From JAFGDI01 sp963667715 (GTDB lineage: Bacteria > Planctomycetota > Phycisphaerae > Sedimentisphaerales > SM23-30): a stretch of 64,000 nt of DNA. A program made the position numbers and the translations under genes. Shown here in pieces: positions 43,177 to 51,153 of the stretch (position 1 is its first letter; the number at the start of each line of letters is the position of its first letter). Below the pieces are notes generated by a model that did not search any database, was not told the DNA's origin, and saw nothing but the letters and a program-made list of their open reading frames with translations. The stretch is from NCBI GenBank assembly GCA_963667715.1, contig OY763926.1, positions 2,294,001 through 2,358,000 of the forward strand, given 5' to 3'.

Positions 43177-43704
43177 TTATTTAATAGTCAATCTGGAATT
43201 TAATTTATCGCTAATCTCGTTTAGGTGAGAGCGGCCCAGATCGTCATCGTCAAGCAGATGTTTGAACAGGAGCACCTTGGCTCTGGTGGCGGTAAGTCTA
43301 GAGATGGTCTCGAGAGAATCGCCATCAGCCTGATTACCGAGTAGTTCCTTGTCGGTCCATACTCTTTCGATGAAGGCTCTAAGAGCTCTTGATTGTTCAT
43401 ATTTGCGAGATCTTACCGGTTCATAGCGATATGCTCTGCGTTTGAAGTTTTTTTCAGCTGGATCAACTTCGATAATATCGGAGCTCTGTTGGTCAGGTCT
43501 GTCTTTAAGATGCCTGATAAATCCTGCTTTTTCGAGCTTTTGCATGACAGTAAGGATAGTGGTATATGCGGGCGGGGTGTCACGGCGGCTGGAAATAACG
43601 GCAAGAACATCTTTTACCGTTGCCTGGCCGGAATCCCAGACGATTTCCATAACCGCTCGCTGAAGTTCGCCGAGTTCGTCAATAGTTTTAGGTTTTATAG
43701 CCAT
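43177..43704 (-). CDS. BlaI/MecI/CopY-family winged-helix repressor
   Basis: 175 residues. The N-terminal winged helix matches the BlaI family: LGELQRAVMEIVWDSGQATVKDVLAVI, then PPAYTTILTVMQKLEKAGFI (residues about 10-65). The wing region is followed by a 20-residue insertion (DQQSSDIIEVDPAEKNFKRR), longer than usual, and a C-terminal dimerisation segment (ALRAFIERVW). BlaI partners are membrane M56 peptidases (BlaR1); none is next to it here, so the inducer is unknown. Its upstream region carries copy D of the inverted-repeat element. Confidence 0.85.
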   Translation of the reverse strand: MAIKPKTIDELGELQRAVMEIVWDSGQATVKDVLAVISSRRDTPPAYTTILTVMQKLEKAGFIRHLKDRPDQQSSDIIEVDPAEKNFKRRAYRYEPVRSRKYEQSRALRAFIERVWTDKELLGNQADGDSLETISRLTATRAKVLLFKHLLDDDDLGRSHLNEISDKLNSRLTIK

Positions 43705-43727
43705 ATTTTGTAACCGTTAGTGTTTCA

Positions 43728-43892
43728 GTCAACCTCTAAAAATTCATTCCGGTCTACAAACGGTCTTGATTCATCCTGAGCTGCGTCACGAAAAACCATG
43801 TATATTCACCAAAATGCCCGGTTCTTCGTTCCTTGTCAGTAAAAATCAATCCTCGTTTTCGCCACGAAAGCAATCATTAGAGGTAACCTTTA
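43728..43892. repeat. Terminal-inverted-repeat element, copy D
   Basis: The left end GTCAACCTCTAAAAATTC and the right end ATCATTAGAGGTAACC. The interior is the same as copies B and C (GGTCTTGATTCATCCTGAGC ... CCTTGTCAGTAAAAATCAAT), with more arm mismatches (GCAATCATT for GCAATTTTC), so it is an older or less constrained copy. The central hairpin has decayed to ATGTATATTCACC. Confidence 0.82.
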
Positions 43893-44239
43893 TTCCAAGT
43901 CAAGTCAATACTATTGATTGTAGTAGATGGCAGGATTTTGTCAAGAGTGATTTAGATATCAAACAGGGCTATAGCATGAAATTATAATTGGCAGGATAAC
44001 CGACCTTCGGTCTGGATTTTTACGACAGGTTGAGTGCAAATTATCAAAATAGTATGAGTTTCACCTTCTCCAATAGCGGTCAAAATCGATTATTTTATAA
44101 TATTTTTCCGCGTAATTTGTGAATTGATACATAAATACTATTTTACATATCGTGCAGCAATCTGTCTCCGATAAAACCGGGCCGCATTCGTGCAGTTAAC
44201 CAATTTCGTGCGATTGCCCTGAGATATAAATAGGCTGGG

Positions 44240-44268
44240 TTGCCTTAATATGATATTTTGGCTATAAT
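44240..44268 (+). promoter_or_regulatory. Promoter of xseA, very close to the start codon
   Basis: TTGCCT (44240-44245), a 17-base spacer and perfect TATAAT (44263-44268). The start site would fall near 44275, two bases before ATG 44277, suggesting a leaderless transcript or a later true start. Confidence 0.5.
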
Positions 44269-44276
44269 ACGGAGCT

Positions 44277-45917
44277 ATGAGACAAGGAAGTTTTAATTTT
44301 AATGATAATGATGACGAGCAGCCGTCGTTTGAGCGTAGGCCGGATTTCTTCAATAAACCGGTTAAGGCGAAACCAAAGGAGGCTGAGTCAAATAATAAGC
44401 CTGCAGCAACTCCTCCAACAGTGCAAAATCCAGTTAAAAAAGAGGTTAAAAAGCCTACGATTTTGTCAGTTACGGGATTGAATCGGTCTATCAAATTCGC
44501 ATTGGCTGACACCTTCCCTGGTAAAATAATGGTCGAAGGTGAGATATCGAACTATAAACATCATGGTAGCGGACATTTATACCTATCGCTGAAAGATGAG
44601 AATAGTACGGTAGCTGCGGTTATGTGGCGTACCACTGCGGGGCGTTTGAAATTTGTCCCTGAAAATGGAATGGCGGTTGTAGCGACAGGACGGCTGGAGG
44701 TATATGAGCCTCAGGGTAAGTATCAGCTGATTCTAGAAAAGCTTGAGCCATCTGGTGTAGGTGCGTTAGAGCTGGCATTCAGGCAACTGGCTGAGAAGCT
44801 GGAAAAAGAAGGCTTATTTGATAAATCGAAGAAGAAGCCGCTACCGCCCTACCCGATGACAATCGCAATCGTTACGAGCCAGACAGGAGCTGCGGTTAAG
44901 GATATATGCCAAACCTTGGGCAGAAGATGGCGATTTGCCAGAAAGCTGCTGTATCCGGTGACAGTACAGGGAACGGGATCGGCAATGGAGATAGCTGCGG
45001 CGATCAAGGATATTAACGCCCGGTTAGATGAATTACAGGTAGATGTAATGATCGTAGGCCGTGGCGGTGGCAGTCTTGAGGATCTATGGCCATTTAACGA
45101 AGAGCCGGTTGCAAGAGCGATCGCAGGATCGAAAATCCCGATAATAAGCGGTGTAGGTCATGAGATAGACACGACAATAGCAGATATGGTGGCTGATGTG
45201 CGGGCAGCGACACCGACAGCAGCAGCGGAACTGGCAGTACCAGTTGCAGATGAGTTGTTAATGGATCTGGCCGAATATAGCCGGGTTTTGAACTATGACT
45301 TGAAGGAGATGGTGCGGAGTTGCCGGGAATCGCTTGAGATGGTCATAGGACGGCCGTTTTTCGCCCAACCTATGTCAATGCTCAATTACCCCAGACAGCA
45401 GCTTGACGAGCTTGAGATGCGATTAGGACACCAGATGGCAAGTCAGATCAATCGCAATCGGCAAATGCTTGAAAAGTGCCATGAGGCATTGAGGAAGATC
45501 GAGCCACACGGTAGAATAGGCAAGATGAAGCTGGAGCTTGAGGAGGTACACCATAGGGCTTATCGATCACTGAAGAACAAGATCAATCGCGAAAATGCTG
45601 GATTGGCGAATATGGAGATTCGGCTGGAGCGAAGAAGCCCGTCAAACCAGGTTGCTATGGGGCAGAATCAGTTTGAGATGGTCAGGTCAAGGCTTGATGC
45701 GGCATTGATTGGCCAGATAAGAGAAGAAAAGAATTCATTGGAGCAGTTGAAAAAGCTGTTGAATAATCTTGACCACAAGCAGGTGCTTAAACGTGGCTAT
45801 ACGGTTACCAGAGTAACAGGCAGCGATAAGATAGTAAATAATGCGGCAGATCTGAGTGCTGGCGACAGACTAAAGACAGAATTTGCTGACGGCGTAGTGG
45901 AAAGTGAAGTAATTTAA
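44277..45917 (+). CDS. xseA: Exodeoxyribonuclease VII large subunit
   Basis: 546 residues. The OB-fold N-domain starts at about residue 62 (TILSVTGLNRSIKFALAD, VEGEISNYKHHGSGHLYLSLKD). The catalytic core follows, with IAIVTSQTGAAVKDI, VGRGGGSLEDLWPFNEEPVARAI and SGVGHEIDTTIADMVADVRAATPTAAAELAVP, then the long helical coil region and C-terminal segment. The first 60 residues are an extra Pro/Lys/Asn-rich extension not seen in most XseA proteins, and the promoter almost touches this start codon, so the start is less certain than the domain. It acts with XseB on single-stranded DNA. Confidence 0.93.
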   Translation: MRQGSFNFNDNDDEQPSFERRPDFFNKPVKAKPKEAESNNKPAATPPTVQNPVKKEVKKPTILSVTGLNRSIKFALADTFPGKIMVEGEISNYKHHGSGHLYLSLKDENSTVAAVMWRTTAGRLKFVPENGMAVVATGRLEVYEPQGKYQLILEKLEPSGVGALELAFRQLAEKLEKEGLFDKSKKKPLPPYPMTIAIVTSQTGAAVKDICQTLGRRWRFARKLLYPVTVQGTGSAMEIAAAIKDINARLDELQVDVMIVGRGGGSLEDLWPFNEEPVARAIAGSKIPIISGVGHEIDTTIADMVADVRAATPTAAAELAVPVADELLMDLAEYSRVLNYDLKEMVRSCRESLEMVIGRPFFAQPMSMLNYPRQQLDELEMRLGHQMASQINRNRQMLEKCHEALRKIEPHGRIGKMKLELEEVHHRAYRSLKNKINRENAGLANMEIRLERRSPSNQVAMGQNQFEMVRSRLDAALIGQIREEKNSLEQLKKLLNNLDHKQVLKRGYTVTRVTGSDKIVNNAADLSAGDRLKTEFADGVVESEVI

Positions 45918-46010
45918 GGCGAGCGACGAGAGGTCAGAGGCGAGTAATAGCTTCTGACAATATTCGCTGTTTGCTGCTATTGATAATATAAAGAAAAGTA
46001 AGGACTTATT

Positions 46011-46232
46011 ATGAGCGATGAGAAAAAGCTGAAGTTTGAAGAGATCAAAAAAGAACTGGAAACGATAGTATCGAATATCGAGCAGGGAAATATACCGTTG
46101 GAAAAGAGTATTGAGCAGTACGCGCGTGGTATGAAGCTCTACGATATGGGTAAAGAGATCTTGACCCAGGCCGAGAAGGAGATTGAGATAATTTCTAAGA
46201 AGAATGAGAGTAAGAATGGAGTTGATGGCTAG
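46011..46232 (+). CDS. xseB: Exodeoxyribonuclease VII small subunit
   Basis: 73 residues, typical XseB length. LKFEEIKKELETIVSNIEQG and PLEKSIEQYARGMKLYDMGKEIL form the two coiled-coil helices that bind the XseA coil region. It lies 93 bases after xseA in the same direction, followed by a terminator shared with the convergent EF-G2 gene. Confidence 0.93.
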   Translation: MSDEKKLKFEEIKKELETIVSNIEQGNIPLEKSIEQYARGMKLYDMGKEILTQAEKEIEIISKKNESKNGVDG

Positions 46233-46317
46233 GGTATAGAGGGTAAGGCTTTGGGGATTGGAAAGGTTGAAAGAGGTGGTTTCGCCCTACGGGCAAGACA
46301 GATTAATATAATTATAA

Positions 46318-46354
46318 AAAAAGCTGACCGGGTGTGATGCCTGGTCAGCTTTTT
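46318..46354. terminator. Bidirectional terminator between xseB and the EF-G2 gene
   Basis: AGCTGACCGGG pairs with CCTGGTCAGCT (11 pairs with one G-U, 7-base loop), flanked by A-run on the left and T-run on the right, so it can end transcripts from both convergent genes. Confidence 0.85.
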
Positions 46355-46379
46355 GTTTTAATAAAGGAGTCAAAATTGG

Positions 46380-48434
46380 TTAGTGAGCGTGAGCGTGTTC
46401 TGCTTCGCGAGCACTTTTGACCTTATCGACTACCTGTTGTACTACGTTTGGTGGAGCAGGTTCGTAATGGCTGAGTTCCATAGTGTAACTGCCAAGGCCA
46501 CCGGTAGCGCTTTTGAGCTGAGAGCTATACTGCTGCACTTCTGATAGCGGAACCTGGGCTTTTACGCAGGCCATACCTCCAGGTAGAATATCCTGACCCT
46601 GAACACGACCACGGCGGCCGGAGAGGTCACCAGCGATATCACCAACCTTATCGGAAGGGACAGTAACTTCCATATGAACAATCGGCTCAAGGAGAGTAGG
46701 TTTAGCTTTCAGGAATCCTTCACGGAAGGCTTCACGACCAGCAGTCTGGAAAGCGATATCCTTACTATCAACCGGGTGAGTCTTACCGTCAATGAGAGTA
46801 ACTTTCACGTCAACGATAGGGAAGCCAGCCAATACACCATGTTCCATTGCGGCCTGACAGCCTTTGTCAACAGAAGGTCTATACTGCTGATCAATAGCAC
46901 CACCGAAGATACTATCGACGAATTCGTAGCCGTTGCCAGACTCGTTAGCTTCAACATCGATAACAACACGAGCAAACTGGCCGGAACCGCCGGACTGTTT
47001 CTTATGGGTGTATTCGACGCCCTTGGCGATACCAAGAATAGTTTCACGATATGGGATACGCGGCGGCTTAGTATTGACTTCGAGACCACGACGATGTTTC
47101 ATGCGGTTTAGTACTACACGAGTATGGAGTTCGCCAAGACCACTAACAATAGTTTCATGGGTTTGACTGTCACGTTCGATGAGGAAAGTCGGATCCGCGG
47201 CAGCAATTTCATGAAGAGCGCCTGATATCTTGGTTTCATCTCCCCTACTCTTTGGTTCAAGAGCGAGAGAATACATAGGTATAGGGAGTTTTGGCTTCTG
47301 CAGCAGTCCAGGTTCATCGGAACCGCCGTAAACAGTGTCAAGGATATTAAGTTCTTCGAGCTTGCTCAAGACGATAATATCGCCGGCAGAGCCAGAGTCA
47401 ATCTTTTCGAGAGTATCACCCTGGAGCTTCTGAATCTGGCCAGCTCTGAACTTTTTACCTGTACAAGAATGAAGAGTTGTATCAGATTCGATATGTCCTC
47501 TGAATATCCTTATAGCAGTCTGTTTGATATTCGTTTTAGGGTCAGCACAAACTCTGAAAGCCATACCAAGCGGGTTGCCTGATGGGTCAGGTAGTACTTC
47601 AACTATCTCTGAATTGTCAGAACCGGTGAGTAGTTTTGCCTTATGGCCGTTGACCGGCGATGGACAATACTCAGCGAAGAATTCGAGCGACTCGGTAACA
47701 CCAGTTTCATTTATAGCACTGGCGAACATGACAGGGATAAGAGCCTGCGAGATAATAGCCTGTTTCATAGCTTTCTGCATTTGTTCATTTGAAACAGCTT
47801 CGCCACCGAGATAAGCTTCCATGAGCTCTTCGTCAACTTCGATAACAGTTTCCAGCAGTTCGGTATGAGCAGCGGCAACATCAATAACGCCACTACCGGC
47901 TTCATTGATAATGCAATCGATAACTGATTTGCCATCTGACGCAGGGATATTAACACAACGACACTGATTACCGAAACTTTCGCTAATGCTAGAGAGTAAC
48001 TCTTCAGTATTTTGCAAGTCGGAATCGATCTTGTTGATGATAATAGCCACAGCCATGCCGCGAGCTTTCGCCTGATTGAGCATTCGGATAGTATTCATTT
48101 GGATACCTGCAGACAAACTGATAACAGCTACAGCAGTTTCAGCAGCGGGTAATGCACTAACAGCAGCACCAGCAAAGTCGGGGTATCCGGGCGTATCAAT
48201 GATATTGAGCTGTTTACCATTCTGGCTAATATGAATTAAGGCCGAATCGATCGAATGTTCACTCTCACGTTCTTCTTCGTCGGTATCCAGGATACTGGTC
48301 TTATCTGCAACACTCCCTAAGCGGCTGGTAACGCCTGACTTATGGAGCATAGATTCACAGATGGTGGTTTTGCCCGCCCCGGCATGTCCCACCAAAACCA
48401 GGTTACGGATCTCCTCTACGGAATAATTTGCCAT
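46380..48434 (-). CDS. fusA2: EF-G-like translation GTPase (EF-G2 type)
   Basis: 684 residues. GTPase motifs: G1 GHAGAGKTT near residues 16-24, G3 DTPGYPDF near 80, G4 NKID near 134. Then come domains II-V of EF-G (FRVCADPKTNIKQTAIRIFRG, GLGELHTRVVLNRM, PSDKVGDIAGDLSGRRGRVQG). The switch region is short and the G2 segment (RESEHSIDSALI) matches the EF-G2 or ribosome-protection-like branch, not canonical EF-G. The C-terminus ends in a small His-rich tail (EAEHAHAH) that could bind metal. Role in elongation, recycling or stress is unknown for this branch. Confidence 0.88.
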   Translation of the reverse strand: MANYSVEEIRNLVLVGHAGAGKTTICESMLHKSGVTSRLGSVADKTSILDTDEEERESEHSIDSALIHISQNGKQLNIIDTPGYPDFAGAAVSALPAAETAVAVISLSAGIQMNTIRMLNQAKARGMAVAIIINKIDSDLQNTEELLSSISESFGNQCRCVNIPASDGKSVIDCIINEAGSGVIDVAAAHTELLETVIEVDEELMEAYLGGEAVSNEQMQKAMKQAIISQALIPVMFASAINETGVTESLEFFAEYCPSPVNGHKAKLLTGSDNSEIVEVLPDPSGNPLGMAFRVCADPKTNIKQTAIRIFRGHIESDTTLHSCTGKKFRAGQIQKLQGDTLEKIDSGSAGDIIVLSKLEELNILDTVYGGSDEPGLLQKPKLPIPMYSLALEPKSRGDETKISGALHEIAAADPTFLIERDSQTHETIVSGLGELHTRVVLNRMKHRRGLEVNTKPPRIPYRETILGIAKGVEYTHKKQSGGSGQFARVVIDVEANESGNGYEFVDSIFGGAIDQQYRPSVDKGCQAAMEHGVLAGFPIVDVKVTLIDGKTHPVDSKDIAFQTAGREAFREGFLKAKPTLLEPIVHMEVTVPSDKVGDIAGDLSGRRGRVQGQDILPGGMACVKAQVPLSEVQQYSSQLKSATGGLGSYTMELSHYEPAPPNVVQQVVDKVKSAREAEHAHAH

Positions 48435-48612
48435 ATAACCTCCAGCAATAAATCAAAAAACACAAAAATTTAAAAATTTTTCTTCAAATTCGAAAAAAAC
48501 GAAATTAACCTTAGAAATTATCAATATGAAAATTTAATATATACATTAGAGCAAAGCAGAGCAAGTAAAATAGGTTGAAATAATTGATTTTTTTATGGAT
48601 TTATAACAAGAA

Positions 48613-49842
48613 ATGAATAATAGCAAACAAATATTAAAGAAAACTGCGTTAATAATAGTAATCCTTGGCTTATTTATACTTAGCAGTTATAACCCCAAGC
48701 AAGGGCCTGAGAAATTTACATTTGAACGTATGCAGAAACTGGGTACGTATGTTGATCTGACAGTGTATGCAGTAGATAAAGCATCGGCAACAGTTGCGGC
48801 AGATTCAGCAGTATATGCGATAGATAATGCAGCCAAGATAATGAATGCGTATGATCCTCAGTCAGAGATGATGATTGCAGTAGAAAGAGCCAAGTCAGGG
48901 CCGACCGAAATATCGAATGAGCTATATTACATCTTAGATAAGAGTTTGAAGTATTGCGAACTAACGAAAGGAGCATTTGATCTGACAATGCCGCCTTTGA
49001 TAAAACTATGGAAAGATGCGGAGAAGGCAGATAAGATCCCAGGCGATGAACTGGTAGTGGAAGTACGCGATAATATGACTGGATATGAGCATGTGATATT
49101 AACAGCCGCAACAGATGATAAACCAGCAATGTTAGAAATCGACTGTAAGGGCCTGATGCTGAACATTAATGCAATAGCCAAAGGATATATAGCTGATCTG
49201 GCAGCAGCAGAGATGCATAAGATGCCGGGAGTGAGTGCGGGCATGATCAATATTGGCGGGGAAATAGTATGTTTTAATAATGATATCACATATTCACCGG
49301 AGAGCTATACGCCTACACCAATGGAGAATGGGCCGGTAGATTATCAGGAAGGACAAGGGTATGATGACAGTGGCGATTATCCGGTGAACCCTGATATGTA
49401 TCAACAGGAAATGTATGGGCCGGGCAATCGTCAATACGAGAGCAGCAGTATAAAGTTTAAGATCGGGATACAGGACCCATTTGCGGTTGAAAGCTCAGAT
49501 GTAAATGAAAGCTATAGCTGGGTCTTAGAGCTTGAAAATAAGGCGGTTGCGACAAGTGGTAACTATCGCCAGTATGAAACGATCGAAGGTAAGCATTTTA
49601 GTCACATAATAGACCCCCGAACCGGGTATCCGGCAAATCATAATCCTGGGGTGACAGTAATCGCACCTACATGTATGGACGCAGATGCGTTGGCAACGGC
49701 CCTGTCGGTACTGCCGCCTGAGGAAGGGATAGAGCTGATAGAGTCGATCGCAGATACAGAAGCAATGATAATAGCCGGTACAAAGGACGACAATAAGATA
49801 TATCGCAGCAAGGGTTTTTATAAGTATAACAGTGCTGATTGA
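48613..49842 (+). CDS. apbE: FAD:protein FMN transferase (ApbE family)
   Basis: 409 residues with an N-terminal signal or anchor helix (ALIIVILGLFILSS) and no lipobox Cys, so it faces the periplasm. Family motifs: MQKLGTYVDLTVY, LNINAIAKGYIAD, GMINIGGEIVC, KAVATSGNYRQYE, HIIDPRTGYPA and DADALATALSVLPPEEG. ApbE attaches FMN to Thr in flavoproteins such as Nqr and Rnf subunits. An acidic Tyr/Pro/Gly-rich insert of about 60 residues (near 225-285, ITYSPESYTPTP ... MYGPGNRQYESSS) follows the GGE motif and is not typical. No flavoprotein partner is in the window. Confidence 0.9.
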   Translation: MNNSKQILKKTALIIVILGLFILSSYNPKQGPEKFTFERMQKLGTYVDLTVYAVDKASATVAADSAVYAIDNAAKIMNAYDPQSEMMIAVERAKSGPTEISNELYYILDKSLKYCELTKGAFDLTMPPLIKLWKDAEKADKIPGDELVVEVRDNMTGYEHVILTAATDDKPAMLEIDCKGLMLNINAIAKGYIADLAAAEMHKMPGVSAGMINIGGEIVCFNNDITYSPESYTPTPMENGPVDYQEGQGYDDSGDYPVNPDMYQQEMYGPGNRQYESSSIKFKIGIQDPFAVESSDVNESYSWVLELENKAVATSGNYRQYETIEGKHFSHIIDPRTGYPANHNPGVTVIAPTCMDADALATALSVLPPEEGIELIESIADTEAMIIAGTKDDNKIYRSKGFYKYNSAD

Positions 49843-49864
49843 AAAGAGGTAAATTGACAGATAG

Positions 49865-50680
49865 TTAAGCTGTTTTACCCAGGTCGCCGCCGTTACCGAC
49901 TTTGAAATGGCGCATCAGTTCAATTTGAGAACTGACGTGGAAGTGTTTATAAATTTTGCGGATGTGGGTTTTAACCGTTTCGGGGCTGATGTGGAGTTTT
50001 TTGGCTATTTGTTCTTTCTGCATGCCTTCGAGAAGATATATCAGTACGGTACGCATGCGAGGTGAGATATCTCTACAAGACTGGCCTTTATGGTCGGGGA
50101 ATGAATTTTCATGCAGCCATTTAACATTTGAGAAGATAATATGGCAAATTCGTCTTTGTAGAGAAGAAAAGGGTTTACGCCCTACTCTTCTAAAAAAGCC
50201 GACGGCACTACAGTGGGTCTGGCCGAGAGGGTAAACGGAATAGAGGAAATGGTCAATACCACGTTCGAGTCGATATTTTTTGACGGTTGGGTGAGTGTAC
50301 CATTGTTCGTCGCTAAGAACTTGCTGACGGGTACGAGTGAAATGTTTGCCCTGGGCCATGAGTAAGGTAAAAGGTACATCTTCAGGCGGCTGCTGGGAGG
50401 CCATTTGTGAGGCTTCAAGCCAGCCGGAGAACTCATCACTGGTTAGGCCGCCGTAAATAACACCAACTGATACAGGACGTCCCTGCTCGGTAAGTACCTG
50501 GGTGGCAGTCCAGAGCCAGCCGTCGGCGTCAAGCATTTCTGCCAGCTTTATCATAAGTGCTTCTTTTCGCTGCTGGATATTACAGTCCATACCAGCTATT
50601 TCACCAAGAAGGCTGACAATTTTGATAACCTCGCTTTGCGGGATACTGGCATCAGGGTTTTGTAGATCATCATCTATCAC
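49865..50680 (-). CDS. LuxR-family response regulator-like transcription factor
   Basis: About 271 residues from GTG 50680, which has TTGGAG at good spacing; the in-frame TTG five codons earlier has no ribosome-binding site. The C-terminal 65 residues are a LuxR/GerE helix-turn-helix (RMRTVLIYLLEGMQKEQIAKKLHISPETVKTH truncated here: LLEGMQKEQIAKKLHISPET then KTHIRKIYKHF). The N-terminal 190 residues hold a possible GAF/PAS-like sensor (GWLWTATQVLTEQG, FLYSVYPLGQTHCSAVGFFR) of unknown ligand. It is convergent with apbE. Its promoter (50895-50924) contains an inverted repeat in the spacer, consistent with autoregulation. Confidence 0.83.
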   Translation of the reverse strand: MIDDDLQNPDASIPQSEVIKIVSLLGEIAGMDCNIQQRKEALMIKLAEMLDADGWLWTATQVLTEQGRPVSVGVIYGGLTSDEFSGWLEASQMASQQPPEDVPFTLLMAQGKHFTRTRQQVLSDEQWYTHPTVKKYRLERGIDHFLYSVYPLGQTHCSAVGFFRRVGRKPFSSLQRRICHIIFSNVKWLHENSFPDHKGQSCRDISPRMRTVLIYLLEGMQKEQIAKKLHISPETVKTHIRKIYKHFHVSSQIELMRHFKVGNGGDLGKTA

Positions 50681-50894
50681 GAACAGACACTCCAATTTCT
50701 AAACTTATAATATTGCAAATAGAATAAGCAATAAGCGTAAACACAAAACTAATATATATTATGAAAATAACATATTATTATCAAGAGTAAATCAAAAGAG
50801 AAACAATAGTGCACGTTTTGGAGGAAATATTATATTTGCTAAAATAGCCATAAACTTTGAATTGTAACTGCGACACTAGTTATTAGTATTAGTC

Positions 50895-50924
50895 TTTATA
50901 CTGTAGGTGCTTACAGTAAGTCAA
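50895..50924 (-). promoter_or_regulatory. Promoter of the LuxR-type gene with inverted repeat in the spacer
   Basis: TTGACT (50919-50924), an 18-base spacer and TATAAA (50895-50900) on the minus strand. The spacer contains CTGTA-AGCACC-TACAG, an inverted repeat (50901-50916) where a regulator could bind. Leader length to GTG 50680 is about 208 bases. Confidence 0.6.
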
Positions 50925-51100
50925 TAGTCAGTGCTATTAAAAAAATATTCAGGGAATATAAAAAATAATAAAATTATTGTATATATTTGGCATAACAATA
51001 AGACAACAAATTATTACAAACAAGAACACACCATTATAGTACATATGTAACGTGACTACTATTGTACCAATCCATGACAATAATGTTCAATTTTGAATTG

Positions 51101-51116
51101 TGTCGCATAAATGCGA
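51101..51116. promoter_or_regulatory. Inverted repeat TGTCGCAT-AA-ATGCGA upstream of GH2
   Basis: TCGCAT (51103-51108) and ATGCGA (51111-51116) are perfect arms two bases apart, preceded by AATTGTG. The inverted repeat after the FecR gene (37002-37022) has the same arms and a similar TATTGTG flank. Confidence 0.4.
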
Positions 51117-51153
51117 AGTGAATATATGATCAAAAGATTATAAGGAAAATGAA

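Larger units (their letters stand above)
43705..44276. other. Divergent intergenic region between the BlaI-like gene and xseA
   Basis: No gene seen. It holds copy D of the inverted-repeat element (43728-43892) and the xseA promoter (44240-44268). Between them there is AT-rich sequence without recognisable sites. Confidence 0.65.
50681..51153. other. Divergent intergenic region between the LuxR-type gene and GH2
   Basis: AT-rich, no gene seen. It holds the minus-strand promoter at 50895-50924 and the TGTCGCAT/ATGCGA inverted repeat (51101-51116), 38 bases before the GH2 start. I could not pick a convincing plus-strand promoter. Confidence 0.6.
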
